A DNA stretch of 64,000 bases from Rhodoferax sp. (GTDB taxonomy: Bacteria; Pseudomonadota; Gammaproteobacteria; Burkholderiales; Burkholderiaceae_C), in the NCBI GenBank assembly GCA_019449595.1, contig JAGRPL010000006.1:124001-188000 (forward strand). The letters are read 5' to 3'. Positions within the stretch are counted from its first letter, which is position 1, and every line of letters starts with the position of its first letter. This document shows, piece by piece, positions 28,780 to 38,247 of this stretch. The translations under genes and the position numbers were made by a program. Below the pieces are notes generated by a model that was not told where the DNA came from, searched no databases, and worked only from the letters and a program-made list of their open reading frames with translations.

Positions 28780-30057
28780 TCAGAACGACTGCGTGGCGCC
28801 GGCATAGGCCAGGCCGGCGGCGACCCCGCCAAAGCGGTTGCCCTCCACCAGCGTAGCGGCCGGCATGGCGGCATGCAGGGCGTCGATGAGCGGGCGCAGG
28901 GCCGAGGAGCCCCCGGTGAGGTACACCACGTCCACCGCCGCCAGGCCGGACTGCTGCACGCAGGCCTGCGCGCACTGCACCACCTGGCCGAGTGCGTTCT
29001 GCAGTGCATCGGCCATGCCGGGCGCGGAGATGGTGGCGCCCAGGTGTTCGGACGGACCGTGGCCCAGAAAATCCAGGTCCACCAGCGCGTCGTCGCCGGT
29101 GAGGGAGCAGGCTATCTTGGCCGCCTCCACCCCGGCCAGCATGCGGTGGCCGTGCTGGTCTTCCAGCGCGTCCATCAGGCGGCGGTGCAGGGTCTGGTCG
29201 GTATAGTCGGTCCACAGCTCCTTGGCAAAGTGCAGGGCCTTGCGGGTGTAGGCCTGGTGGATCAGGTGCCAGGTGGACAGGTCAAAGAACACGCTGTTGG
29301 GCACGGGCCGCCCGCCGGTGCCGATGTGCCGGTAGCCCAGCAGCGGCATCACGGTGGCCAGGTCCAGCAGGCGGTCGAAGTCGGTGCCGCCAATGTGCAC
29401 GCCGGTGGTGGCCAGGATGTCGGCCGTGCGGTCGCGCTGGGCGCTGCGCTCCGGGTTGAGGCGGATCACCGTGAAGTCGGAGGTACCCCCGCCTATGTCC
29501 ACCACCAGCGCCGTGGTCTCAACCGTTACCCGGCGCTCGTAGTCCAGTGCGGCGGCAATGGGTTCGGCCTGGAAGGCGATCTCGGCAAAGCCGGCCTCCC
29601 GGGCGGCGCGGGCCAGGGTTTCCTGCGCCAGCGCATCGCGCTCGGGGTTGTCGTCCACAAAGTGCACCGGCCGGCCCAGCATGGCGCGGCTCAGTGGCTG
29701 GCCCACCTGGGCTTCGCAGCGGCGTTTGAGCTCCTTGAAGAACAGCACCACGATGTCGAAGAAGCGCGCGCTCTGGCCGTCCACGGCGGTGTACTCGTCC
29801 ATCAGGCTGCTGCCCAGCAGGCTCTTGAGCGCGCGCAGCAGGCGCCCCTCCGTGCCGTTCAGGTAGGCCTGCATAGCCGCACTGCCGTACAGCACGGTGT
29901 GGGTTTCGCTGGAGAAGAACAGGGCAGTGGGCATCTCGGCGCGCGCACCGTCCAGCGTGATCGTGTGCAGCTGGCCGCTGGCGTCGACCAGCGCGGCCGC
30001 CGAGTTGGATGTGCCGAAGTCGATGCCCAGCACCAGCGGGCGGGTGCTGTCACTCAC
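28780..30057 (-). CDS. Hsp70-family ATPase, YegD-like
   Basis: A 425-residue Hsp70 relative containing the nucleotide-binding half only. Phosphate-binding loops GIDFGTSNS (residues 11-19) and VVDIGGGTSDFTV, and adenosine loop YLTGGSSALRPL, are present; the C-terminal peptide-binding domain of DnaK is missing. E. coli YegD has this form. It follows the esterase by 15 bases and probably forms an operon with it. Client proteins are unknown. Confidence 0.88.
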   Translation of the reverse strand: MSDSTRPLVLGIDFGTSNSAAALVDASGQLHTITLDGARAEMPTALFFSSETHTVLYGSAAMQAYLNGTEGRLLRALKSLLGSSLMDEYTAVDGQSARFFDIVVLFFKELKRRCEAQVGQPLSRAMLGRPVHFVDDNPERDALAQETLARAAREAGFAEIAFQAEPIAAALDYERRVTVETTALVVDIGGGTSDFTVIRLNPERSAQRDRTADILATTGVHIGGTDFDRLLDLATVMPLLGYRHIGTGGRPVPNSVFFDLSTWHLIHQAYTRKALHFAKELWTDYTDQTLHRRLMDALEDQHGHRMLAGVEAAKIACSLTGDDALVDLDFLGHGPSEHLGATISAPGMADALQNALGQVVQCAQACVQQSGLAAVDVVYLTGGSSALRPLIDALHAAMPAATLVEGNRFGGVAAGLAYAGATQSF

Positions 30058-30072
30058 GCGGCGGACACGGCG

Positions 30073-30771
30073 CTACGCATGGTGTGCAACCGTGGGGGCC
30101 CCATTGCCCAGTACGCGGGTCAGGAACAGGGAGATGTCGGCAATCTCCTGCGGGTGCACGCTGTGCTGCATGGGGTAGGTGTGCCAGTCCACCGGGTGGC
30201 CCAGCCGGACGAGGGCGTCGCGCGAGTCCTCGCCGCGCTGGAGCACCACCACCGGGTCTTGCACGCCGTGCGCCATGAAGATGGGGGTGTGGGCGTTGGC
30301 GGCGTGGCGCTCGCTGGGAAAACGGTCGGCCAGCGGCAGGTAGCCCGACAGCGCCATGATGCCGGCCAGCCGGTGCGCCAGGCGCAGACCGGTGTGCAGC
30401 GCCATGGCGCAGCCCTGGCTGAAGCCGGCCAGCACGATGCGTTCATGGGGAATGCCGCGCGCCACCTGGTCTTCGATCAGGGCGTTGATGGCCCATTCGG
30501 ACTTCTGGATGCCCTTGTCGTCCTGGCGGTCCACCAGGTTGATGCCGTAGATGTCGTACCAGGCCGGCATGACGTAGCCGCCGTTGAGCGAGACCGGGAT
30601 GCTGGGCGCGTGGGGAAACACGAAGCGGATGGGCGGACAACCCTCCAGCGCCAGCTCGGGCACGATGGGGGCAAAGTCGTTGCCATCGGCCCCCAGGCCG
30701 TGCAGCCAGATGACGGCGGCCGTAGGGTTGGGGGCACTTTCAAGTTCAATGCGGGGGAGTAGGAACGTCAT
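30073..30771 (-). CDS. Carboxylesterase / alpha-beta hydrolase (YpfH type)
   Basis: A 232-residue alpha/beta hydrolase of the phospholipase/carboxylesterase family. The oxyanion segment LHGLGADG (residues 23-30), the nucleophile Ser118 in GFSQG, Asp172 in HGVQDPV and His203 complete the triad. Length is typical. It sits 15 bases before the YegD-like gene in the same direction. Acts on short acyl esters in related enzymes; true substrate unknown. Confidence 0.9.
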   Translation of the reverse strand: MTFLLPRIELESAPNPTAAVIWLHGLGADGNDFAPIVPELALEGCPPIRFVFPHAPSIPVSLNGGYVMPAWYDIYGINLVDRQDDKGIQKSEWAINALIEDQVARGIPHERIVLAGFSQGCAMALHTGLRLAHRLAGIMALSGYLPLADRFPSERHAANAHTPIFMAHGVQDPVVVLQRGEDSRDALVRLGHPVDWHTYPMQHSVHPQEIADISLFLTRVLGNGAPTVAHHA

Positions 30772-30857
30772 GGGATGGTCTCAAAGCGACTGCGGATTAT
30801 GCAGCGTGTTGCCCTCCCGCGGCAGCGCCCCGATGCGGGCCACCGCCTGCCCGGGGG

Positions 30858-31319
30858 CTAGAGGAACCAGTCCGGATAGACGCGCCGCGCCTGCGCCAGG
30901 GCCCGGCTGCCCAGCACCACCATGTCCCGGGCCACCACCGCTTCCACCGGCTCGGGCGCGTCGCAGGTGATGAGCTCGCGGTACTTGCTGGCGTTGAGGA
31001 TCTTGTCGCGGTCCTGGAAGGACAGTTGCAGCATCTCGCAGCCCAGCTGGATCACCAGCGGGCGCTGGCGGACCTGACCGGTGGGCAGCAGGCCGTGCCG
31101 GTAGATGGAGCCCAGGCACAGGGCATAGACGCCCTCGTAGGCCATGGTGTACTGGCCCATGGGGTTGCGGTCGGTGTGCCGGGCATCGCGCAGCGCCTGG
31201 ATGGCGTTGGTCGCAAAGCGCAGGGCCGCGTATTCGTTGAAGCGGATGGTGCGCAACTGGCCGCACCACTGCAGCAGTTCCAGTTCGCGGGTGATGGGGC
31301 GGAGTAGGGGTGAGTGCAT
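30858..31319 (-). CDS. Hypothetical protein, 153 residues
   Basis: I do not recognise this family. The protein is soluble, rich in Arg and Leu, with no signal peptide or membrane helix, and looks mainly helical (for example RFNEYAALRFATNAIQALRD). Start ATG 31319 was chosen since the upstream extension covers an inverted repeat and the end of the next gene. It lies between the lactonase-like gene and the esterase, all on the minus strand, with an 86-base gap to the latter. Confidence 0.65.
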   Translation of the reverse strand: MHSPLLRPITRELELLQWCGQLRTIRFNEYAALRFATNAIQALRDARHTDRNPMGQYTMAYEGVYALCLGSIYRHGLLPTGQVRQRPLVIQLGCEMLQLSFQDRDKILNASKYRELITCDAPEPVEAVVARDMVVLGSRALAQARRVYPDWFL

Positions 31320-31329
31320 GCCGCGCAGG

Positions 31330-31383
31330 TCTCGGGTTGGACGTATACCTACTGGTATCGGCAGAACGCGTCCAAACCTGAGA
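31330..31383. repeat. Nested inverted repeat upstream of the 153-residue protein
   Basis: TCTCGGGTTGGACG (31330-31343) is inverted to CGTCCAAACCTGAGA (31369-31383) with one mismatch and one extra base; inside it ATACC and GGTAT form a second small dyad. No T-run follows on either strand, so an operator or attenuator is more likely than a terminator. Confidence 0.5.
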
Positions 31384-31398
31384 CGTTGCGCGGTGTCT

Positions 31399-32499
31399 TT
31401 ATTTGTTGGGCAGCCAGCCCAGGCCATGCGCATGCAGGCTCTGCACGTACAGCCGATCCTTGGTTTCGGTGATGGCCGTGGTTTCGGGGTAGGCGCCACT
31501 GGGGTCCTGCAGGTCGGCCACCACGGCGCCGTCTTCGGTGAAGGCGATGACGTGGCCGTAGGCCTTGGGAATGGGCCACAGCGCGCGCGGCAGGCGCAGG
31601 GTGATCTTGCGCATCAAGGGCTTGGCCGCCAGGTTGTCGATGGTCGGGTTGCGGGGCTTGGCAAAGCCGAGCCAGATCTTGCCGTCACGCCCGCGCATCA
31701 GGTTGTCGGGGTAGCCGGGCAGGTTGTCCAGCAGCACGCGGGCCTGGGCGCTGGGTTGGGTTACATCCAGCGCGTTGGCGGTGACGGCAATTTTCCAGAC
31801 ACGGTATTTGCCGGTTTCGTTCACAAACAGGCTTTGCTCGTCCTGGCTCAGGGCCACGCCGTTGGCAAAGCTGATGCCCTGCGCCACCACACGCGTGGTC
31901 TTGCTGGCGGGGTCGAATTCCAGAATGCGCCCAGTGGCGGACTGCTCCAGGATGTCGAGCACGCTGGCCTCGAAGGTGCCGCCCCAGTCCTTGGGGGCAA
32001 AGCGGGTGGAGGCATCGCTGAAATACATCTTGCCGTTTTTGGCCACCACCACGCCGTCGGCGTAGCGGATGGGGTCGGTGCCCACCGTGTCGGTGAGCAC
32101 GGTGACTTTGGCGTCGGGCGCAATGGCCAGCAGGCCCTTGACGGCGTCGGCCGCAATCAGGTTGCCCTTGGCGTCGAAATCAAAGCCCAGCACGCGCCCG
32201 CCCGTGTTGGCAAATACCTCCTGCGCCGAGCCATTGGCGTTCATGCGCAGGATGTTGCCGCTGGCCACCGTGGTGTAGAGCTTGCCGTCCGGGCCAAAGG
32301 CGATGTGCTCGGGGCCCACTTCGCCGTGCAAGTCGATCATCTGCAGGTTGGCCAGCCGGGTGTTGGGGGCATGGGGCCCCACGTAGCCGGGGGCCTGGGG
32401 CGCGTTCCACGCCACCGGTGCAATGGGCACCGGCCACAGCAGCAGATAAGCCGCCAGCGCGGCGACCACGCCGCCGATCAGTTGGATTGTTTTCTTCAT
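31399..32499 (-). CDS. SMP-30 / strictosidine-synthase-like six-bladed propeller protein
   Basis: A 366-residue protein with an N-terminal membrane helix (about residues 4-24) and a beta-propeller of the SMP-30/gluconolactonase/strictosidine synthase-like clan. Typical blades include PEHIAFGPDGKLYTTV, YADGVVVAKNGKMYFSDAS and GFAKPRNPT. The exposed propeller would sit outside the cytoplasm. Related enzymes hydrolyse lactones; the ligand here is unknown. The YnjB-like gene begins upstream on the same strand, with a 91-base gap. Confidence 0.8.
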   Translation of the reverse strand: MKKTIQLIGGVVAALAAYLLLWPVPIAPVAWNAPQAPGYVGPHAPNTRLANLQMIDLHGEVGPEHIAFGPDGKLYTTVASGNILRMNANGSAQEVFANTGGRVLGFDFDAKGNLIAADAVKGLLAIAPDAKVTVLTDTVGTDPIRYADGVVVAKNGKMYFSDASTRFAPKDWGGTFEASVLDILEQSATGRILEFDPASKTTRVVAQGISFANGVALSQDEQSLFVNETGKYRVWKIAVTANALDVTQPSAQARVLLDNLPGYPDNLMRGRDGKIWLGFAKPRNPTIDNLAAKPLMRKITLRLPRALWPIPKAYGHVIAFTEDGAVVADLQDPSGAYPETTAITETKDRLYVQSLHAHGLGWLPNK

Positions 32500-32590
32500 G
32501 GACCTTCTCCTCCTTCGTTGTTATGGAAGCGGCCCATTGTCGGCAAATGCCTTCTGCAGGCTGCCACCTAGGTGACTGACAGATGGGCGC

Positions 32591-33817
32591 TCAGACGCCG
32601 TAACGTCTGATCCATTCCTTCTCCACCGGGTCCACCCAGCTGCCGTGCGGCTCGGGGATGGCCGGTGCGCTCACCTCCACCTGGCCGGGCTGGGGTTTGG
32701 CGGCGAAGCGGGCGCGCTCGGCGGCGGGCAGGCGGTTGACGGCCAGCACGGTGGGGTCGCCCCACACGGCAATGTCGGCCTTGCGCGCCTGCGCCTCGGC
32801 GCCCAGCAGGAAGTTGATGAACACCTGCGCGCCCTCCTTGGCGCGGGCGTTGAACGGAATGGCCAGGAAGTGCGTGTTGCCAATGGTTCCGCTATTGAAT
32901 TGGTAGCTGTACACGCTTGGTGCAAGCCGGTTAGCAGCGATTTCGTTGGCCGGTTCGTTAGGGTTGAAGGTGAAGGCCAGCAGCAGCTCGCCGTCGGCCA
33001 TCATCTGCTGCACGGCGGCCACGTTCTGCGGGAACTGCCGGCCCGCGCGCCATAGGTGCGGGTGCAGCGCGTCCAGATAGGCCCACAGCGGCGCGGTCAT
33101 GCGGGTCAGGGCTTCGGACGTGACCGGCTGGTACAGGGGCGCGCGGTCGGTGTGGAGTTCCAGCAGGGCCTGCTTCAGGAACGTGGTGCCGTGGAAGTTG
33201 GGCGGACGCGGGTAGGTGACGCGCCCCGGGTGCGCCTTGGCAAAGGCCAGCAGCTCGGCCATGCTGCGCGGCGGCTCGGGCACGCGTTGGCGGTCGACAA
33301 AGAAGGTGAGCTGGGCCATGCCCCAGGGCGCTTCCATGCCGTCCACCGGCTCGGAAAAATCGATGCGGGTGGTGGGCTTGCCCTTCACGTCCACATAGGC
33401 GTAGGCAGGCAGGCGCTCGGCAAAGGGGCCCATCAGCAGGCCGCCCTGCTTCATGGACAGGAAGTTCTCGCCGTTGATCCAGACCATGTCCACCGTGCCG
33501 TTGGTGAACTTGCCGGCGGCCTTCTCGTTGCGCACGCGCTTGACCACGTCGCCGGCGTCGCTCACCTTCACGTGCTGCACCTGCACGCCGAAGCGCTGCA
33601 GGGCCTGCTCTGCCGCCCACTGGATGTAGGCGTTGATGGCGTCGCCGCCGCCCCAGCCGTTGAAGTACACCGTCTGGCCACGGGCCGTGCGCTCGATCTC
33701 GCTCCAGGCGGTCGGGCTCTGGGCCCAGGTCGGCAGCGCCAGGCTGGCGGCGGCCAGCGCGAGGGCGTGACGGCGCGAGAGGGTGGGGGTGTTCGTTTTG
33801 GCGTGGTGTTGGAACAT
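32591..33817 (-). CDS. ABC transporter substrate-binding protein, YnjB-like
   Basis: A 408-residue periplasmic binding protein. The N-terminus has a twin-arginine-like signal (SRRHALALAAASLALPTWAQ, residues about 14-33). The mature start TVYFNGWGGGDAINAYIQWA and the middle VDMVWINGENFLSMKQGGLL match the YnjB group. It is separated by about 8 kb from the YnjC/YnjD-like permease and ATPase genes (23098-24750 and 21994-22617), which otherwise lack a binding protein. It ends the run of genes starting after ftsY; 25 bases separate its start from the ftsY stop. A degenerate dispersed repeat lies inside. Confidence 0.85.
   Translation of the reverse strand: MFQHHAKTNTPTLSRRHALALAAASLALPTWAQSPTAWSEIERTARGQTVYFNGWGGGDAINAYIQWAAEQALQRFGVQVQHVKVSDAGDVVKRVRNEKAAGKFTNGTVDMVWINGENFLSMKQGGLLMGPFAERLPAYAYVDVKGKPTTRIDFSEPVDGMEAPWGMAQLTFFVDRQRVPEPPRSMAELLAFAKAHPGRVTYPRPPNFHGTTFLKQALLELHTDRAPLYQPVTSEALTRMTAPLWAYLDALHPHLWRAGRQFPQNVAAVQQMMADGELLLAFTFNPNEPANEIAANRLAPSVYSYQFNSGTIGNTHFLAIPFNARAKEGAQVFINFLLGAEAQARKADIAVWGDPTVLAVNRLPAAERARFAAKPQPGQVEVSAPAIPEPHGSWVDPVEKEWIRRYGV
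32889..32920 (-). repeat. Dispersed repeat copy 9 (degenerate), inside the YnjB-like gene
   Basis: On the minus strand GCGTGTACAGCTACCAATTC resembles the copy at 21831 (GCGTGTATAGCTATCAAAAC). It encodes SVYSYQF. The match is weak and could be chance. Confidence 0.3.
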
Positions 33818-33842
33818 GGTGGGCCCCAGAATCAAGAAAAGG

Positions 33843-34913
<1,071 letters not shown>

Positions 34914-34942
34914 GTGGGGCGTTCTTAGAATCACACCATTCT

Positions 34943-36427
34943 ATGAAACACCCACACCCCCTGTCCGCGGGCCCCCTGGCGCCCGCCGCAAGCCCTGTTT
35001 CCTCCCGTTTCCCCTCCTGTTTCCGTGCGCTGGCGCTGACCCTGCTGCTGGCGGCCGGCCTGGGCGCCGTGCCCCGGGTGCGGGCGGTCGAGCCGGCATC
35101 GGCCGTGCAGTTCACCCTGTCCAACGGCATGACGCTCATCGTGCAGCCCGACCACCGGGCTCCCACGGCGGTCAACATGGTCTGGGTGCGGGTGGGCTCC
35201 ATGGACGAGGTGGATGGCACCTCGGGCGTGGCGCACGTGCTGGAGCACATGATGTTCAAGGGCACGCCCACCGTGAAGGCGGGTGATTTCTCGCGCCGCG
35301 TGGCCGCCCTGGGCGGGCGCGAGAACGCCTTTACCGGCAAGGACGCCACCGGCTACTACCAGCAGATTCCCGCCGCGCGCCTGGAAGAGGTGATGAAGCT
35401 GGAGGCCGACCGCTTCGCCCACAACCAGTGGAGCGACGCCGTGTTTGCCAAGGAGCTGGAAGTGGTCAAGGAAGAGCGCCGCCTGCGCACCGAAGACAAC
35501 CCTCACGCCCGTCTGCACGAGGCGCTGGACGCCACCGTCTACCTGGCCTCGCCCTACCGCCGCCCGGTGGTGGGCTGGATGAGCGACCTGGACGCCCTGA
35601 CCGCGGACGACGCCCGCGCCTTCTACCGCCGCTGGTACACCCCGGCCAACGCGGCCGTGGTGGTGGCCGGCGACGTGGACGTGGCCCGGGTGCATGCCCT
35701 GGCCGAGAAGATTTACGGCCGCATTCCGCAGCGCGCCGTGCCCATGCGCAAGCCGCAGGAAGAGCCCGTTCAGGCCGGCCTGCGCCGCTTTGATTTCAAG
35801 GCCCCGGCCGAGCAGGCCTATGTGGCGCTGGCCTTCAAGGGGCCAAGCCTCACACCCCAGGGGCTGGAGCGCGCCGGAATTGATGCGGGCAGCGACGACG
35901 CCTTGGCCCTGACGGTGCTGTCCGCCGTGCTCGACGGCTACAGCGGTGCCCGCCTGGACCGCGCACTCACCCAGCCCGAAGACCACGTGGCCGACAACGC
36001 CAGCGCGTCCTTCGGCCTCACCGGGCGCGGCCCGCAGCTCTTCCTGCTCACCGGTGTGCCGGCAGCCGGCAAGACCGCCGCCCAGGTGGAGCAGGCCCTG
36101 CGTGCGCAGGTGGCGCGTGTGGCAGCCGAGGGCGTGACCGAGCCGGAGCTGCAGCGCGTCAAGACCCAGTGGGTAGCGGGCGAGGTTTACAAGCGCGACA
36201 GCGTGTTCAACCAGGCCCGCACACTCGGCTCGAACTGGGTCACCGGTTTTGCACTGGGCGCCGACGAGCAACTGATTGCCCGCTTGCGCGCCGTGACCGC
36301 CGCGCAGGTGCAGGCCGTGGCGGCCAAGTACTTTGGCGATGATGCCCTCACCGTGGCCACCCTGCTGCCCCAACCGCTGGACAAAACCCGCAAACCCCGC
36401 GTGCCCATGGCCGGCATGCGCGACTGA
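34943..36427 (+). CDS. M16-family zinc peptidase (pitrilysin-like), catalytic
   Basis: A 494-residue exported peptidase. A signal segment covers residues about 1-48. The inverted zinc motif HVLEH (98-102) is intact and the downstream EE pair (177-178) supplies the third ligand. Two M16 domains follow. The next gene encodes an M16 partner without the zinc motif, starting 7 bases later, so the pair should form a heterodimeric periplasmic peptidase, as in other alpha/beta M16B systems. Confidence 0.93.
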   Translation: MKHPHPLSAGPLAPAASPVSSRFPSCFRALALTLLLAAGLGAVPRVRAVEPASAVQFTLSNGMTLIVQPDHRAPTAVNMVWVRVGSMDEVDGTSGVAHVLEHMMFKGTPTVKAGDFSRRVAALGGRENAFTGKDATGYYQQIPAARLEEVMKLEADRFAHNQWSDAVFAKELEVVKEERRLRTEDNPHARLHEALDATVYLASPYRRPVVGWMSDLDALTADDARAFYRRWYTPANAAVVVAGDVDVARVHALAEKIYGRIPQRAVPMRKPQEEPVQAGLRRFDFKAPAEQAYVALAFKGPSLTPQGLERAGIDAGSDDALALTVLSAVLDGYSGARLDRALTQPEDHVADNASASFGLTGRGPQLFLLTGVPAAGKTAAQVEQALRAQVARVAAEGVTEPELQRVKTQWVAGEVYKRDSVFNQARTLGSNWVTGFALGADEQLIARLRAVTAAQVQAVAAKYFGDDALTVATLLPQPLDKTRKPRVPMAGMRD

Positions 36428-36434
36428 GGCCATC

Positions 36435-37784
36435 ATGAGTACTATCAAAATGAGAGCTGTCTGCGCAGTATTTACGGGGGCTATAGGCCTTTTTTGTGCC
36501 AATTTTGCGTGGGCGGGCATTCCCATCATGCACTGGACGCAGCCCTCGGGCGCGCAGGTGTATCTGGCCGAAAGTCCGGCCATTCCCATGGTGGACGTGC
36601 GCATCGACTTCGACGCCGGAGCCCGCCGCGACCCAGCCGACAAACCCGGCCTGAGCAACCTCATGGCCGCCGCCACCAGTGACGGCGTGCGTGCCACGGC
36701 GCGGGAGCCCGCACTGGACGAAAACGGTTTGGGCGAAGCCTGGGCCGATCTGGGGGCCTCGTTCGGCGGTGGCGCGGGAAGCGACCGCTTGAGTTTCTCG
36801 CTGCGCTCGCTTACCTATCCCGACCTGCTGCAAAAAGCCGCGGCCCTGGCGGCGCGCCAATTGGCCGAGCCCGCGTTTCCGGAAGCGCTGTGGCTGCGTG
36901 ACCGGCCCAAGCTCGTGGCGGCCCTGAAGGAAGCCAACACGCGCCCGGCCACCCAGGCGGCGCGGGCCTATTCGCACGCGGTTTACGGCAGCCACCCGTA
37001 TGGCGCGGAGACCACCGAGGACAGTCTGAACCGCGTCAGCGTGCAAGACCTGGTGGCGCTGCATGGCCGTGCCGTGCGCCCCTGCTACGCCAAGATCAGC
37101 ATCGTGGGTGCCCTCGATCGCGCGCAGGCCGATGCGCTGGTAACGCAGCTCTTTGCCCGCCTGCCCGCGGGCGATTGCCCGGCCCTGCCGCCGGTGCCCG
37201 AGGTGCAGCCCCTGCAGCAGGCGCAGGAAAAAACCATTGCCTTTGCCTCCGCCCAGGCCCATGTGCTGGTGGGCCAGCCCGGCTACAAACGCAACGACCC
37301 CGATCACTTTGCCTTGATGGTTGGCAACCATATTTTGGGTGGTGGCGGCTTCACCTCGCGCCTGACCGAAGAGGTGCGCGAGAAGCGCGGCCTGAGCTAC
37401 AGCGTGTACAGCTACTTTGCACCTGGCCTGCACGCCGGCGCCTTCACCATCGGCCTGCAGACCCGCCCCGACCAGGCGCAGCAGGCGCTGCAGCTGGTGC
37501 GGGAGGTGCTGACCAAGTTTGTGGCCGAAGGCCCGACCGAGAAGGAACTGGCCGCCGCCAAGGCTAACCTCATCGGCGGCTTTGCGCTCATGACCGACAG
37601 CAACCGCAAGCTGCTCGACAACGTGGCCAACATCGCCTGGAACGGCTTGCCGCTGGACTACCTGGACACCTGGACGCAGCAGGTGCAGCGCGTCACCGTG
37701 GCCGATATCCGCGCCGCCTTTGCGCGCAAGATCCAGCCCGAGAAAATGGTGACGGTGGTGCTGGGGGCTGCGGCGCAGAAGTAA
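36435..37784 (+). CDS. M16-family protein, non-catalytic partner
   Basis: A 449-residue exported M16 protein. The signal peptide (about residues 1-27, ending CANFAWA) is encoded by a segment overlapping a dispersed repeat. At the place of the zinc motif the sequence reads NLMAAATSDGV, so HxxEH is missing. The C-terminal half retains the substrate-binding RY/glycine region (LGGGGFTSRLTEEVREKRGLSY). It is co-transcribed with the catalytic subunit upstream and convergent with the lipoprotein gene. Confidence 0.9.
   Translation: MSTIKMRAVCAVFTGAIGLFCANFAWAGIPIMHWTQPSGAQVYLAESPAIPMVDVRIDFDAGARRDPADKPGLSNLMAAATSDGVRATAREPALDENGLGEAWADLGASFGGGAGSDRLSFSLRSLTYPDLLQKAAALAARQLAEPAFPEALWLRDRPKLVAALKEANTRPATQAARAYSHAVYGSHPYGAETTEDSLNRVSVQDLVALHGRAVRPCYAKISIVGALDRAQADALVTQLFARLPAGDCPALPPVPEVQPLQQAQEKTIAFASAQAHVLVGQPGYKRNDPDHFALMVGNHILGGGGFTSRLTEEVREKRGLSYSVYSYFAPGLHAGAFTIGLQTRPDQAQQALQLVREVLTKFVAEGPTEKELAAAKANLIGGFALMTDSNRKLLDNVANIAWNGLPLDYLDTWTQQVQRVTVADIRAAFARKIQPEKMVTVVLGAAAQK
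36438..36487 (+). repeat. Dispersed repeat copy 6, in the signal peptide of the second M16 gene
   Basis: ACTATCAAAATGAGAGC, then CTGCGCAGTATTTAC and GGGGGCTATAGGC: the blocks of the family appear in rearranged order. The region encodes residues 2-18 of the signal peptide. Confidence 0.45.
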
Positions 37785-37812
37785 GGCGCTGCGCCGCGGG
37801 CGGTATGGGCCG

Positions 37813-38247
37813 TTACTTGGCTTTCGCGAGCTTGGTTTCCATAACGCCTTCTTTACCCTGGGCTTCATCGACCAGATGCAGCCTGGTGCGGGCATACAGG
37901 ATGCCCATCTTCACCTCTTGCCACACGTAGTACAGCACGCCGGGCTTCGCATCAATTTCAACGGTGTCCGTGTTTTCAGCCTTGGACGTGATGGTGTGCT
38001 TGCCGGGAGCAATTTCCTTGTAGAGATAGGTTTTGGCAGCGGTCTGGCCGAGCGCATTGCCATCCACTTCAACGTCCATCTTGACGGCCGCACCCATGGA
38101 CTCATTGCGATAGATATAGACACCCGACTTGTCAGCCGGAGCGGTGAATTGCTTTGCAGCGGCATCTTGCTGGGCATCGCCCATGTTGACCGACGCGCAG
38201 CCGACCAGGTTTGCAGCAATGGCGGCGAGAACGAGAATTTTTTTCAT
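37813..38247 (-). CDS. DUF2846-type lipoprotein
   Basis: A 144-residue lipoprotein. The signal peptide ends in the lipobox NLVGC with Cys17 as the lipidated residue. The body SGVYIYRNESMGAAVKMDVEVDG and PGKHTITSKAE matches the DUF2846 beta-sandwich family. Function unknown. It is convergent with the M16 pair and together with the next gene interrupts the usual order M16-rsmD. Confidence 0.82.
   Translation of the reverse strand: MKKILVLAAIAANLVGCASVNMGDAQQDAAAKQFTAPADKSGVYIYRNESMGAAVKMDVEVDGNALGQTAAKTYLYKEIAPGKHTITSKAENTDTVEIDAKPGVLYYVWQEVKMGILYARTRLHLVDEAQGKEGVMETKLAKAK

Noticed and set aside
28777..30762. 661-residue open frame on the plus strand
   Set aside because: Antisense to the YegD-like and esterase genes, whose active-site motifs are intact.
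31320..31398. Intrinsic terminator after the propeller gene
   Set aside because: The inverted repeat there has no T-run on the minus strand.
34931..36697. 588-residue open frame on the minus strand
   Set aside because: Antisense to the M16 peptidase, which has a signal peptide and HxxEH.
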